A DNA stretch of 64,000 nucleotides from Methanococcus aeolicus Nankai-3. Lineage in GTDB: Archaea; AGJL01; Methanococci; Methanococcales; Methanococcaceae. The stretch spans positions 1,056,563 through 1,120,562 of the forward strand of contig NC_009635.1 in NCBI RefSeq assembly GCF_000017185.1, given 5' to 3'. Position 1 is the stretch's first letter. The number at the start of each line of letters is the position of its first letter. The position numbers and the translations under genes were made by a program. This document shows positions 20,147 through 29,194 of the stretch, piece by piece. The notes under the pieces are model-generated. The model searched no databases and was not told the origin of the DNA. It was given only the letters and a program-made list of their open reading frames with translations.

Positions 20147-20695
20147 TTAATTTTTATTTTTATTATTTCTAATTTCATTTAATATCCAGTTAACAGCATC
20201 ATCAACAGCACCCGCAACTTCTTCTGTTAATTCAAGAACTACATCGGGTTCGGAAACATATTTAGCCTGACATCCTACTACTTTTAATTCAATGTCATAT
20301 TTATCGCATACTTCCCGTAATGCCCTTGATAATGGCCAGTCGTGAATATCTAATTTGGTATGTTCTGGGTCTGGTAAATATTCTTTTTCAAGAATTTTTA
20401 TTTCTCCGGGATTTAGCCCATAATCGATTATATCAACTACAATGATTTTTTTTGTTTCTGAATTTTCGTCCATCAAAGATAAAACTTGCTGTGGAGCTCC
20501 GGCACCTGCATCTACCAAAGATACAAATTCTCGCTCCTCCTCAGTTAATAAATCTTGTAGTTTTTCCAATACATGAACACTAAATCCATCGTCGGCAAAT
20601 AAAATATTTCCACATGCCAATACCATTATTTCCTTATAATATGATAATGACAAATCTAATTCATTTATTTCATCGGTATTTGGCAATTTATTCAC
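20147..20695 (-). CDS. frhD: Hydrogenase maturation protease FrhD
   Basis: Endopeptidase of the HycI/HyaD type that trims the C-terminal tail of the large subunit after nickel insertion. The N-terminal [19 protein letters not shown], with its conserved Asp, then [13 protein letters not shown] and [14 protein letters not shown], are the nickel-sensing residues and fold of this family. It has 182 residues. GTG start after GGGAGATATT. Its place right after the large subunit gene fits a role in processing that subunit. Confidence 0.92.
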   Translation of the reverse strand: MNKLPNTDEINELDLSLSYYKEIMVLACGNILFADDGFSVHVLEKLQDLLTEEEREFVSLVDAGAGAPQQVLSLMDENSETKKIIVVDIIDYGLNPGEIKILEKEYLPDPEHTKLDIHDWPLSRALREVCDKYDIELKVVGCQAKYVSEPDVVLELTEEVAGAVDDAVNWILNEIRNNKNKN

Positions 20696-20786
20696 AATAT
20701 CTCCCAGTAATGATTATTAAATATTAATATATTTTTAATTTACAATAATGAGTATAATAATGTTAAATTATATTATATTTTAATTT

Positions 20787-20814
20787 GCTTGGGTCTCTTT
20801 CGAGTTCCCCTCGC
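20787..20814 (-). promoter_or_regulatory. SECIS element in the fruA 3' untranslated region
   Basis: On the minus strand the RNA reads GC-GA-GGG-GAA-CUC-GAAA-GAG-A-CCC-AA-GC. This is a lower stem of GGG/CCC, an asymmetric internal loop GAA opposite A, a 3-bp CUC/GAG upper stem and a GAAA loop. That is the archaeal SECIS consensus. It lies 15 bp after the TAA stop that follows the in-frame TGA of fruA, in the 3' UTR where archaea keep it. Confidence 0.9.
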
Positions 20815-20828
20815 ATCTTTTTAATATC

Positions 20829-22058
20829 TTATATTTTTCTTACTTCAATTAATTCTTTTGTCTGGTCATCTTTTACGATGATGTGCGTAGCACATGAAGC
20901 TCATATATCATAGGCACGCATTATGACTTCTGCATATTCGTGCGGGTATTTTTCAATTGCCTTTTCAACTACTGGGAAGTTCCATGTTGAAGCTGCAATA
21001 ATGTTGTAATTTTTAATTTTTCCGTCTTTTCCAACTTCTGCCATGTGGGTATTTGTAGCTCTTGGAGCTTCATGAACACCAATTCCAGAACCGTCCTTAT
21101 ATTCTGGAACTACTTTTGTGCTTCCATTAATATTTAGTTGGTCAAGTATATCTAATGCCCTGTATGCTGCTCCTAAGTTTTCCATAGCTCTTGCAATGTT
21201 TATATCCATTACTCCGCCACCAGCTTTTAAATCTCCAAATTTAACCATTCTTGCTCTTGGACCTCCTTCTACTGGAACTCCTCCATAAAGTGGTATTTGA
21301 CTTGTTGATGTTTGGGCTACTTCTTTATTTTTATAGTATCTTTGGGCAGGTATTTCTGTAACATCATTCCAACTTATAGCATCCTTATCTCCATATGTTG
21401 TATGTGTTGCTAAGTATGGGAAGTCGTGAGCCCCTAAATCAGGTATTCCGATTTCTTCGAGGTATCTCTCGATTAACATAGTATATACATCATACATTTC
21501 ATAGGCATCTTTTTCATATTGTTTACAAGCATAATATAATTTTGATTTTGCTCTTTCTGAAATATTGGTTCTCATACCACCAATTACTATGTTTGGTGGG
21601 TGTATTCCTTCCCCACCTACGACATCTACTATTAACTGCCCTACTTTCCTCATTCTTTGAATAAGGGTAATAGCACTTGTTTTTAATTCAGTTTCCTCTG
21701 GTTTTATAAAGTCGTCAGCAGTCAATAGATGATGTAATGGGTGGGAGTGCATTCTGTTTCCTAATCCCACCAATTCTCTTAGTAATTTACCGTCTTCTGG
21801 TATTTCGCATCCAATTGCATCTTCAACAGCCTCGCATGATGCTATACCGTGGGTGGTTTGACAAATACCGCAAATTCTCATAACGGCAATAGGTGCAAAA
21901 CTTGCAGGTTTGCCCTTTAACATTGTCTCAAATCCCCTAACGGGAGTAGTATTTGGGTAATATGCTTTACTTACTGATCCTTCGTCATTCACTTCTAATA
22001 TTAATTTAGCATGCCCCTCATGTCTTGTGGTAGGGGTAATTCTAATTTCTTCTGGCAC
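20829..22058 (-). CDS. fruA: Selenocysteine-containing F420-reducing hydrogenase large subunit (FruA/FrhA)
   Basis: Nickel-iron catalytic subunit that splits H2. The N-terminal RICGICQTTHG holds the first Cys pair. The frame seems to stop at TGA 20901-20903 after MRAYDI, but the sequence after that codon continues in frame as ASCATHIIVKDDQTKELIEVRKI to TAA at 20829. This restores the C-terminal nickel motif as Sec-A-S-C-A-T-H, so the TGA is read as selenocysteine, with a SECIS hairpin just downstream. The whole protein is about 409 residues, the family norm; stopping at TGA would remove a nickel ligand. I start at the GTG at 22058, since the GTG at 22067 lies within the ribosome binding site AGGAGGTGA. 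First gene of its operon. Confidence 0.95.
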
Positions 22059-22306
22059 AATATTCACCTCCTTATGAATAATATATATTTCAATAGCACA
22101 ATATAAAATAAATATCTTTTAAATATGTAAATGGGGGACATTAGTTTTTTAAATCACAACAAAAAACAATTAAATATTATTCATTTATTAAATAATAGAA
22201 ATATAGTATGATAATAGGTATTTAATAAACAAATAGGGGCAATATAAAATATATATGGCTTGGAGCTCCGGGAGCTCCCCATAAATAAAAATAGATAAAT
22301 AATTAA

Positions 22307-23596
22307 TTAATAGAATTTAAGATATTTAAAAGCATCTCCGCCCTCAAAAGCATAATGTATTTCCGAATAGCTTTTAGCAAATTCTACAATATCTTCTTTA
22401 ACTTTTTTAATGTCCTCTCCATCAATTGCTATTCTTTTCATAAATTCAGCAATTTCGTCCATTTCGCTTTCCTTCATTCCTAACCGAGTACATTCTTGAC
22501 TTCCCAATCTTATACCGCTTGGATTATCGGAATTGCTCACATCGTCCCACGGCAATAGGTTTTTATTTAATATTATATTGGCTTCTTCAAACATTGTTGC
22601 CAATTCTCTTGCTGAAAACTCAATGCATTCTGATTTTTCTATGTCAAGTATAACTTGGTGGCTTTCTGTAAATCCTTTGTGCTCACACAACACATTACAG
22701 CCTCTTTCATATAAAGCCTGTCCAAGTGCCTTAGCATTTTTAACAACTTGTTTAGCATAAGCTTCTCCAAATTCTTTTGTTTCTGCCAGTGCAATAGCAA
22801 GACCTGCCTTATGGTGTAAATGATGGTTTGATACAACTCCAGGGAATATTTTATCATCGATTTTCTTAGCATTCTTTTTCTCTGTTAATACCACTCCACC
22901 TTGGGTTCCAAATAATGTTTTGTGGGTGCTTCCCATCATATATTCAGCCCCTTCTCTGAGTGGGTCTTGGAATTGTCCTCCCGCAATTAATCCCAATACA
23001 TGAGCTCCATCATAGGCAATAGTTGCCCCAACTTCATTTGCAGCATCTACGGCATCTTTTACTGGGTGTGGGAATGGGAATAAACTACCACCAAATAATA
23101 CCAATCTTGGTTTTTCTTCCAAAATTTGTTTAACCATTTTATCTACATCGATGTTCATCTCTTCGGCATCGAATGGGTGAGCTGATGCTCTTAATCCTCT
23201 AATACCTGCGGCACTTACTTTCCAGTGGCTTATATGTCCCCCATTTGGAACATCCATAGCCATTAATTTATCGCCCGGTTTTGCCTCTGCGAAAAATACG
23301 GCAAGATTTGCCACCACACCACTTGTTGGTTGCACATTTGCATGTTCTGCTTTAAAAATATCTTCCGATAATTCAATACATAAATTTTCAATGTCGTCTA
23401 TATATTCGCAACCCTGGTATAACCTGTTATTTGGTAATCCTTCTGCATATCTGTGCATAAAGTCAGTAGCACATGCTTCTCTTACTGGAATACTGGTTAT
23501 ATTTTCACTTGCAATTAATTTAATACATTCTCTCATCCAGTTGTGTTGTTTTAGAGCCGTTTCTCTTACAAATTGTTGAACTTCTGATGGATTCAT
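22307..23596 (-). CDS. glyA: Serine hydroxymethyltransferase
   Basis: PLP enzyme interconverting serine and glycine, in methanogens with tetrahydromethanopterin as the one-carbon carrier. In 429 residues: SENITS and the N-terminal substrate loop, [15 protein letters not shown], then the PLP lysine region [16 protein letters not shown] (Lys in STHK). [17 protein letters not shown] upstream supplies the aspartate that contacts the cofactor. The archaeal subclass is shorter at the C-terminus than bacterial GlyA, as here. About 240 bp downstream of it lies fruA, with a double GGAGCTCC at 22262-22278. Start ATG at 23596. Confidence 0.95.
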
Positions 23597-23689
23597 ATTT
23601 TTCCTCTTTTTTATTATTTATTGTTATGTTAGTTGTTATAATTATTGTTTATTTTAAGTAGTATTTTGTTTTTGTCATATTTCTACTAT

Positions 23690-24970
23690 TTAAAATAAAG
23701 GTAATATACTACCCGCCGTTGGAGCGATAGCTGGAATTTTAAAGTTTTTCCAAATTGTCATGGCAAATGATAAAGATTGATATCTTTCACCATGCATTAC
23801 AAATACTTTTTTAGGTTTTGGTATTTTCTTCATATATCTTATTAATGAATTATAATCACTGTGGGCCGAAAATTCCACTTTTACAACTTCGCCCCTTACT
23901 GGAATTTTATTCCTAAATGGAGTTATTTCCTCTGCCCCGTCTTCAAGCTGTCTTCCCAGTGTCTCTTCTGCTTGGAACCCTGTTAATATTATTTTATTTT
24001 TTGGACTTTTTAGAAGTTTTAAATATTGTAATATGGGGCCTCCTTGCACCATTCCAGAGGTAGAAATTATAATGCATGGTTCCTTATTATATATTTCACT
24101 ACTATTTTCTTTATTTACAATGGTGACATCTCCAAATGGATTTATCCTATTTTCAAGGTTGTTTCTTATTTTAGGATTTAACCATTCTGAATGGCTCATA
24201 TATATTCCTGTGGTATGCACCAAAGAGCCTTCAACATATATGGGAACTCTTTTTAATAATTTACTCCTCATATAATTATGCAATACCGCTATAATCTCCT
24301 GAGACCGCCCCACAGCAAAAACTGGAATAATTACCTTGCCTCCTTTTTCTATGGTGGCAGATATTTCATCAATAAGTTGTTTTTCGAGTGCCTTTCTAGA
24401 TGGTTTTATATCTGTTGGAGCTCCGTAGGTAGATTCAATTATAAGGGTATCAATTTCATCAATATCTGTGTCGGCTGATTTTAGCGTTCTGGTTTCTATT
24501 TCGTTGATATCTCCAGTATATAGTAGTTTTTTACCGCCTATGTCCAAATATACAGAGGAGCTCCCCAATATATGCCCAGCATCATACAACCTCATTGTAA
24601 TATCGCTGGTGATTTTTTTAGGCTCTCTGTAATTTACTGCCTTTATATTATTCATAGCCTTTTGTATATTCTCTTCAGGGTATGTTTTTGATAATTTTGA
24701 AATATCTTTCCATAAAATATACATTAAATCAACACTTGGTATTGTGGAATAAATCGGATTTTTAAAATTAAAATAAGGAACCGCTCCACAATGGTCTAAA
24801 TGAGAATGTGACACCACAACGGCATCAATATCATTTGGATTAATTTTTGGTAATGAATTATCCGATGGATTCATACCACAATCTACAAGTATTTTTGATT
24901 TTTTTGTATCAATTTCCACACAGGACATACCAATTTGGTGACATCCTCCGTGAAATCTAACAATAGTCAT
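23690..24970 (-). CDS. Beta-CASP metallo-beta-lactamase ribonuclease, aCPSF2-like
   Basis: Archaeal RNA-processing nuclease of 426 residues without N-terminal KH domains, which separates the short aCPSF2 type from aCPSF1. The metallo-beta-lactamase motifs are VVVSHSHLDHCG (HxHxDH) at about 52-63, GHILGSSSV and LLYTGDINE. The beta-CASP part has ESTYGAPT, FAVGRSQEI, and VEFSAHSDY near the C-terminus followed by VFMHGE. It is expected to act as an endo- and/or 5' exoribonuclease in the cytoplasm. Start ATG after AAAGGGATATA. Nine bases separate it from the amidohydrolase upstream, so they may be co-transcribed. Confidence 0.88.
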   Translation of the reverse strand: MTIVRFHGGCHQIGMSCVEIDTKKSKILVDCGMNPSDNSLPKINPNDIDAVVVSHSHLDHCGAVPYFNFKNPIYSTIPSVDLMYILWKDISKLSKTYPEENIQKAMNNIKAVNYREPKKITSDITMRLYDAGHILGSSSVYLDIGGKKLLYTGDINEIETRTLKSADTDIDEIDTLIIESTYGAPTDIKPSRKALEKQLIDEISATIEKGGKVIIPVFAVGRSQEIIAVLHNYMRSKLLKRVPIYVEGSLVHTTGIYMSHSEWLNPKIRNNLENRINPFGDVTIVNKENSSEIYNKEPCIIISTSGMVQGGPILQYLKLLKSPKNKIILTGFQAEETLGRQLEDGAEEITPFRNKIPVRGEVVKVEFSAHSDYNSLIRYMKKIPKPKKVFVMHGERYQSLSFAMTIWKNFKIPAIAPTAGSILPLF

Positions 24971-24979
24971 TATATCCCT

Positions 24980-26158
24980 TTATTGGTTATTATCGTTATA
25001 TATTCTATTATTTATTTCAATATTAAAATTATCAATATTTCCCATTTCGCACCGGGTAATAATGGATGCCACAATATTTTTGGAGTATTTTATATTAATT
25101 GAATTTGGCCCAATAAATGTAAAATCTGGTTTAAATCCTTCTTTAATCAATCCCACATTATTTAGCCCCAATATTTTGGCATTATTTATTGTAGCAAATT
25201 TTAATATTTCTTTTGGCTCAATATGATACAATTTATAAATAAAATCCATTTCTTTAAATATTGAGGGCGAATTAGCCATAAAATTATCCGTCCCAAGTCC
25301 AATTAATATGTTTGATTTTAGGAGCTCCACAATATTTGGCAATCCAATATTAAAAGAGGCATTTGCCCTCGGGCAAACCACAACGGGAATATTGTATTCA
25401 TTTAAAAGATTTATTTCATGAGATTCTGAATGAGTTGCGTGAATTATAAAATTTGGATTTAGATTTAAATCTATTATTCTTTCTATTTCTGTTCTATTAT
25501 GGTGTTTCTTCGAATATTCCACAGAACCTTTATGCTCATTTGCATGTATTGAAAATAGTTTTGTGGTTTTTTTTCTAATAAATTTTAATTCGTTATCCGA
25601 ATATTCATTACATCCACTTAACCCTATTCCATTGGAATTTTTTAAAATTTCTTTTATTTCTTGTTTTAATTCTAATTTATCAGTTTTAGTTGGTCTTCCC
25701 AATATTATTGGATTTGGCGGTAGTATTTTTCTTGATTGTTCTTGTGGATATAGGAGCTCCTGGTATGATTTTTTAAATAAATCTATACCTTTCAATCCAT
25801 TTTCCCTAAAATCACAAAAATAATTTATTCCATTGTTGTATAATTCATACATACCATCCAGTATCCCATAGATTATTGTTTTATCATCACAACTATTTAA
25901 AAATTTGTGTTTTAATCCATTTGGTGGTTTAACCAATTCATCGAGAGTTTTGTTTATTCCAATATCTTTAATGACATTGTCCCCAATATGAGTATGGGCG
26001 TTTATTAGAGGGGGAATTATAATTCCATCATATTTTATGTAGTTTTTAATATTTTCGTTTGTAAATCCTTTTATTATGTTGTCTTCTATTGTTAAAATTC
26101 CTTTTTTAAGCTCAAAATTTTCCCCATATAAAAAATTTGATTTAAGATATGTTGCCAT
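24980..26158 (-). CDS. Amidohydrolase-superfamily protein
   Basis: Metal-dependent hydrolase of 392 residues. NAHTHIGDN (metal ligands HxH), FSIHANEHKG, FIIHATHSESHE and GLGTDNFMAN (catalytic Asp) follow the order in the nucleoside deaminase/chlorohydrolase branch. There are short N- and C-terminal beta strands of the composite domain. The substrate is not clear: relatives include S-adenosylhomocysteine/5'-deoxyadenosine deaminases and cytosine-type deaminases. The start is ATG after TGGTGGTATT, the same ribosome binding sequence as the putative AUA start at 27050. Likely operonic with the beta-CASP nuclease gene. Confidence 0.8.
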   Translation of the reverse strand: MATYLKSNFLYGENFELKKGILTIEDNIIKGFTNENIKNYIKYDGIIIPPLINAHTHIGDNVIKDIGINKTLDELVKPPNGLKHKFLNSCDDKTIIYGILDGMYELYNNGINYFCDFRENGLKGIDLFKKSYQELLYPQEQSRKILPPNPIILGRPTKTDKLELKQEIKEILKNSNGIGLSGCNEYSDNELKFIRKKTTKLFSIHANEHKGSVEYSKKHHNRTEIERIIDLNLNPNFIIHATHSESHEINLLNEYNIPVVVCPRANASFNIGLPNIVELLKSNILIGLGTDNFMANSPSIFKEMDFIYKLYHIEPKEILKFATINNAKILGLNNVGLIKEGFKPDFTFIGPNSINIKYSKNIVASIITRCEMGNIDNFNIEINNRIYNDNNQ

Positions 26159-26212
26159 AATACCACCATAACTATAATAATATTAATTGTATATTTTATT
26201 AAAAATAATATA

Positions 26213-26343
26213 TATAGTAAATCTTCGGACAATTTCACTAAACCCCCATACTAAAATGCAAAATAATATAAAATTAGCAAAAATAAACAATATTATAAAA
26301 TGCGTTGGGACGGATTAGGGACAGTTTTTGAAGATTAACTATA
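26213..26343 (+). repeat. Terminal-inverted-repeat element D
   Basis: 131 bp from TATAGTAAATCTTCGG to TTGAAGATTAACTATA. It has the shared interior: TTTCACTAAAC near the left end and GGGACGGATTAGGGACAG near the right end. It abuts the ribosome binding site AAGGTGAT of the thymidylate synthase gene, so it should be part of that gene's leader if the promoter lies upstream. Confidence 0.78.
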
Positions 26344-26355
26344 AAGGTGATAAAA

Positions 26356-27024
26356 ATGTATTGTATCAAGAAACCTTCCGTCAGGGCAAGTTATGAAGAG
26401 TTAGTTAAAGAAGTATTGAAAAACGGGGAAGATATGATAACAGAAGATGGGCAAAAATGTAGGGAGATAAGAAACACAGTAATAGAAATTACAAATCCGA
26501 AATTAAAAAGTATAAGCCCTAAATACCCCCTTGGAAAAAAGGCAGTAGAGCAATACACCAATAATTTATTGTATGGCTCTGAAAATGTTTTTTCTTATGA
26601 TTATCATTCTCGGTTATTCAAATATCCAGTAAATAATAAAGAAATAAACCAAATCGATTTTATTGTTGAGAAATTAAAAGAACAGCAAAATTCAAGGCGA
26701 TGCGTTGCTATTACATGGCAACCCAATATTGATATTGAAGTAAGTAATAAAGACCATGGTTCTGTTCCATGTTTGCAATTTGTTCAATTTCTTATACGAG
26801 ATAATAAGCTATATCAGACCGTATTATTTAGAAGTAACGATCTGGCAGTCGCTTTTGTAAGTAATGCATTAGGATTGATTGCATTAGGTGAAATGGTAGC
26901 GGAAAAAGTCGGCGTTGATTATGGAACATATACACACCACAGCGTTTCAATGCACATCTATATTGACAGGGATAGAGATTATATTGAAAAGTATTTTCCT
27001 GAATCTTTAAAATATTTAGAATAA
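26356..27024 (+). CDS. thyA: Archaeal-type thymidylate synthase (ThyA family)
   Basis: Short divergent thymidylate synthase (222 residues) of methanogens, making dTMP from dUMP, probably with tetrahydromethanopterin as the methylene donor. Family features are SRRCVAITWQP, the catalytic Cys139 in GSVPCLQFVQF, RSNDLAVAFVSNALGL for the dUMP phosphate and ribose, and HHSVSMHIY near the end. I start at ATG 26356 because the GTG at 26347 is part of the binding site AAGGTGAT. Repeat element D ends just before this site. Confidence 0.9.
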   Translation: MYCIKKPSVRASYEELVKEVLKNGEDMITEDGQKCREIRNTVIEITNPKLKSISPKYPLGKKAVEQYTNNLLYGSENVFSYDYHSRLFKYPVNNKEINQIDFIVEKLKEQQNSRRCVAITWQPNIDIEVSNKDHGSVPCLQFVQFLIRDNKLYQTVLFRSNDLAVAFVSNALGLIALGEMVAEKVGVDYGTYTHHSVSMHIYIDRDRDYIEKYFPESLKYLE

Positions 27025-27103
27025 TTTTTTATTTTTAGAGGGTGGTATTATAGAAAAAGAAATTATTTTTAATGAGGATTTTTATGATAAATTTATAAAA
27101 TGC

Positions 27104-29110
27104 TTGAAAGATAAGATGAAATTTGAATTAGAAAATGCAGTTGTTGAAGGAGATGTCTCTATTGCTGATATTTATAATAAAATAAAAGAAGAAAATGAAT
27201 CATTATTAAATGAAATTATTGAAGAAAAAGAGAGAAAAATAATTTTAAATATGGATATAGAAATAAATATAGAAAATGTTGAATTTAAAGGCAAATTTAA
27301 CATGGAAAAATTTCATAATTTCGAAATTAAAAAAAATGTTATACCATCATTTAATAAAGAACTTAGTTTTTATGAAATTACATTTGATAAATTTGTGGGT
27401 TTTTATGGAGTATTATTTAATGAATATGCTAATTTTAGTAAAGCCGTATTTGAAGAAGATGTTAATTTTAAGTTCTCTACTTTTAATGGAGAAGCTTATT
27501 TTAAAGATACTAAATTTAACAAACAAGATATGACAAATCAGGGAAAAACGGATTTTAATGGGACTACATTTGAAAAGTATGCTACTTTTGAAAACGCCCA
27601 ATTTGAAGGAAGGGCTGATTTTAATGAAGTCAAATTTAAAGAAAATACTGATTTTAGTGAAGCCATATTTAATGATGAGACACATTTTTACAATGCCAAA
27701 TTTAACATGGATACAAAAAAAATAGGAACTGCGAATTTCACCCACACTCAATTTAAAAAATATGCTGAGTTTACATCTGCATTATTTAACAAAAAAGTAG
27801 GGTTCTATCATAATATATTCGAAGAAGAAATTAATTTCACAGATACTAAATTTAAAGGAAGGGCTGATTTTGGGGGAGTTATATTTAAAGGAAAAGTTGG
27901 GTTTAACTACTCCATATTTTTAGATATCGTCGAGTTTAGTGATACTACTTTTGAAGGAGAAGTTGATTTTAAGAAAGCCATATTTAATAAATTGAAATGT
28001 TCTGAATCAACTTTTAAATCTCGTGCGTATTTTGAAGATATTTTTTTTAATTTATTATCTTTTGTCAAATGTGGATTTAGGGACACTACATCATTTAAAA
28101 AAGAGACATTAACTGATGAAAAAGTTAAAGAATTAAATAAAGAAGAAATAACAGAAATAGAAAATTATGAAAATTTAGCAATATTTAATTTTGTTAGGTT
28201 TGATGAATATACTACAATAGATAATTTTCAATTATCAAAAACATCTTTTTTAAGAACAGATGTTAGAAAAGTAATGCTTACAGAATATTTTGAAGATGAA
28301 AATTTTAAAGAAATATTATCTCATAAACTTTTAACTAACCGTAATAATAATAAAGGAATATATGAAAAAGCATATAAAATACTCGAAAAACAGTTAAATA
28401 ACCACATTTCCGTTCTTGCAGAATATAGAAACCTAAGATTATCCATTGAAGATAACATAACTTATGAAGAAGCTTCAAATTTATATAAGATGGAAATGGG
28501 GTTAAAAAAAAAGTATTCAAAAAATAATTTTGAAAAAATTGCTATTATACTATATGGCATATTGTCTGACTATGGAGAATCTGTGGAAAAATCTATTTTA
28601 TGGGGTATTTTTGCGATTACCTCGCTACCAGTAATAGCATTAGCTTGCAAATATTTCAGTATAACCATTGTGGGTTTATATTACTTGGTAAAAGATATTA
28701 TATTACTATTGATATTAACAGTTATAATCATGGGTTTAATAGCATATGGTGTATTGGCAACTATATCATGGGATTATAATACTACAACCACCAAACTTGG
28801 CGAGTTATTTACGAAGTTTAAAACTATAATTGGCCATATATGCGGTGCAATATCATCAATTAACCCAAAATTGTTCCCATATGCAATGTTTTTTTTAGTA
28901 GTAGGTATTTTTTACGTTAGCGTCCAATATTATGTATCACTTCTCGATACAATTACTGTATTTTTCCAATTGGGTATTAATACTACAACAGCAGAAACTA
29001 ATAATCCTGAGCACATTATGAAAAACTGGGAGCTCCCTATAAGAATAATATCATTAATTTTATTGGGTAATCTATATATCGCACTTAGAAGAAGATTGAG
29101 CAGAAAATAA
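27104..29110 (+). CDS. Pentapeptide-repeat-like protein with C-terminal membrane domain
   Basis: The 668-residue protein has, from about 75 to 320, a run of roughly 20-residue phenylalanine-rich units of the pattern FxxAxF...ADFxxxxF, as in TDFSEAIFNDETHFYNAKF. That is the degenerate pentapeptide (right-handed quadrilateral helix) type. The C-terminal part has several hydrophobic helices (about 490-560, 590-612, 646-660) and ends RRRLSRK. The role is unknown. The annotated start is TTG 27104, but the frame is open upstream and GAGGGTGGTATT directly precedes an in-frame ATA at 27050, which would add MEKEIIFNEDFYDKFIKC. The sequence lacks GGAGCTCC until its last 100 bases. Confidence 0.7.
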   Translation: MKDKMKFELENAVVEGDVSIADIYNKIKEENESLLNEIIEEKERKIILNMDIEINIENVEFKGKFNMEKFHNFEIKKNVIPSFNKELSFYEITFDKFVGFYGVLFNEYANFSKAVFEEDVNFKFSTFNGEAYFKDTKFNKQDMTNQGKTDFNGTTFEKYATFENAQFEGRADFNEVKFKENTDFSEAIFNDETHFYNAKFNMDTKKIGTANFTHTQFKKYAEFTSALFNKKVGFYHNIFEEEINFTDTKFKGRADFGGVIFKGKVGFNYSIFLDIVEFSDTTFEGEVDFKKAIFNKLKCSESTFKSRAYFEDIFFNLLSFVKCGFRDTTSFKKETLTDEKVKELNKEEITEIENYENLAIFNFVRFDEYTTIDNFQLSKTSFLRTDVRKVMLTEYFEDENFKEILSHKLLTNRNNNKGIYEKAYKILEKQLNNHISVLAEYRNLRLSIEDNITYEEASNLYKMEMGLKKKYSKNNFEKIAIILYGILSDYGESVEKSILWGIFAITSLPVIALACKYFSITIVGLYYLVKDIILLLILTVIIMGLIAYGVLATISWDYNTTTTKLGELFTKFKTIIGHICGAISSINPKLFPYAMFFLVVGIFYVSVQYYVSLLDTITVFFQLGINTTTAETNNPEHIMKNWELPIRIISLILLGNLYIALRRRLSRK

Positions 29111-29194
29111 TTTTTAAACATTGTATTTATTGCAGACTACGGGAGTATTGCAGACCTCGGAGCTCCCCCATAATTCCCCTAAAATATCCCAATA

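Noticed and set aside
20901-22067. fruA as a truncated or broken hydrogenase gene ending at TGA
   Set aside because: The frame continues with the essential C-terminal motif and a SECIS hairpin follows, so the TGA is best read as selenocysteine.
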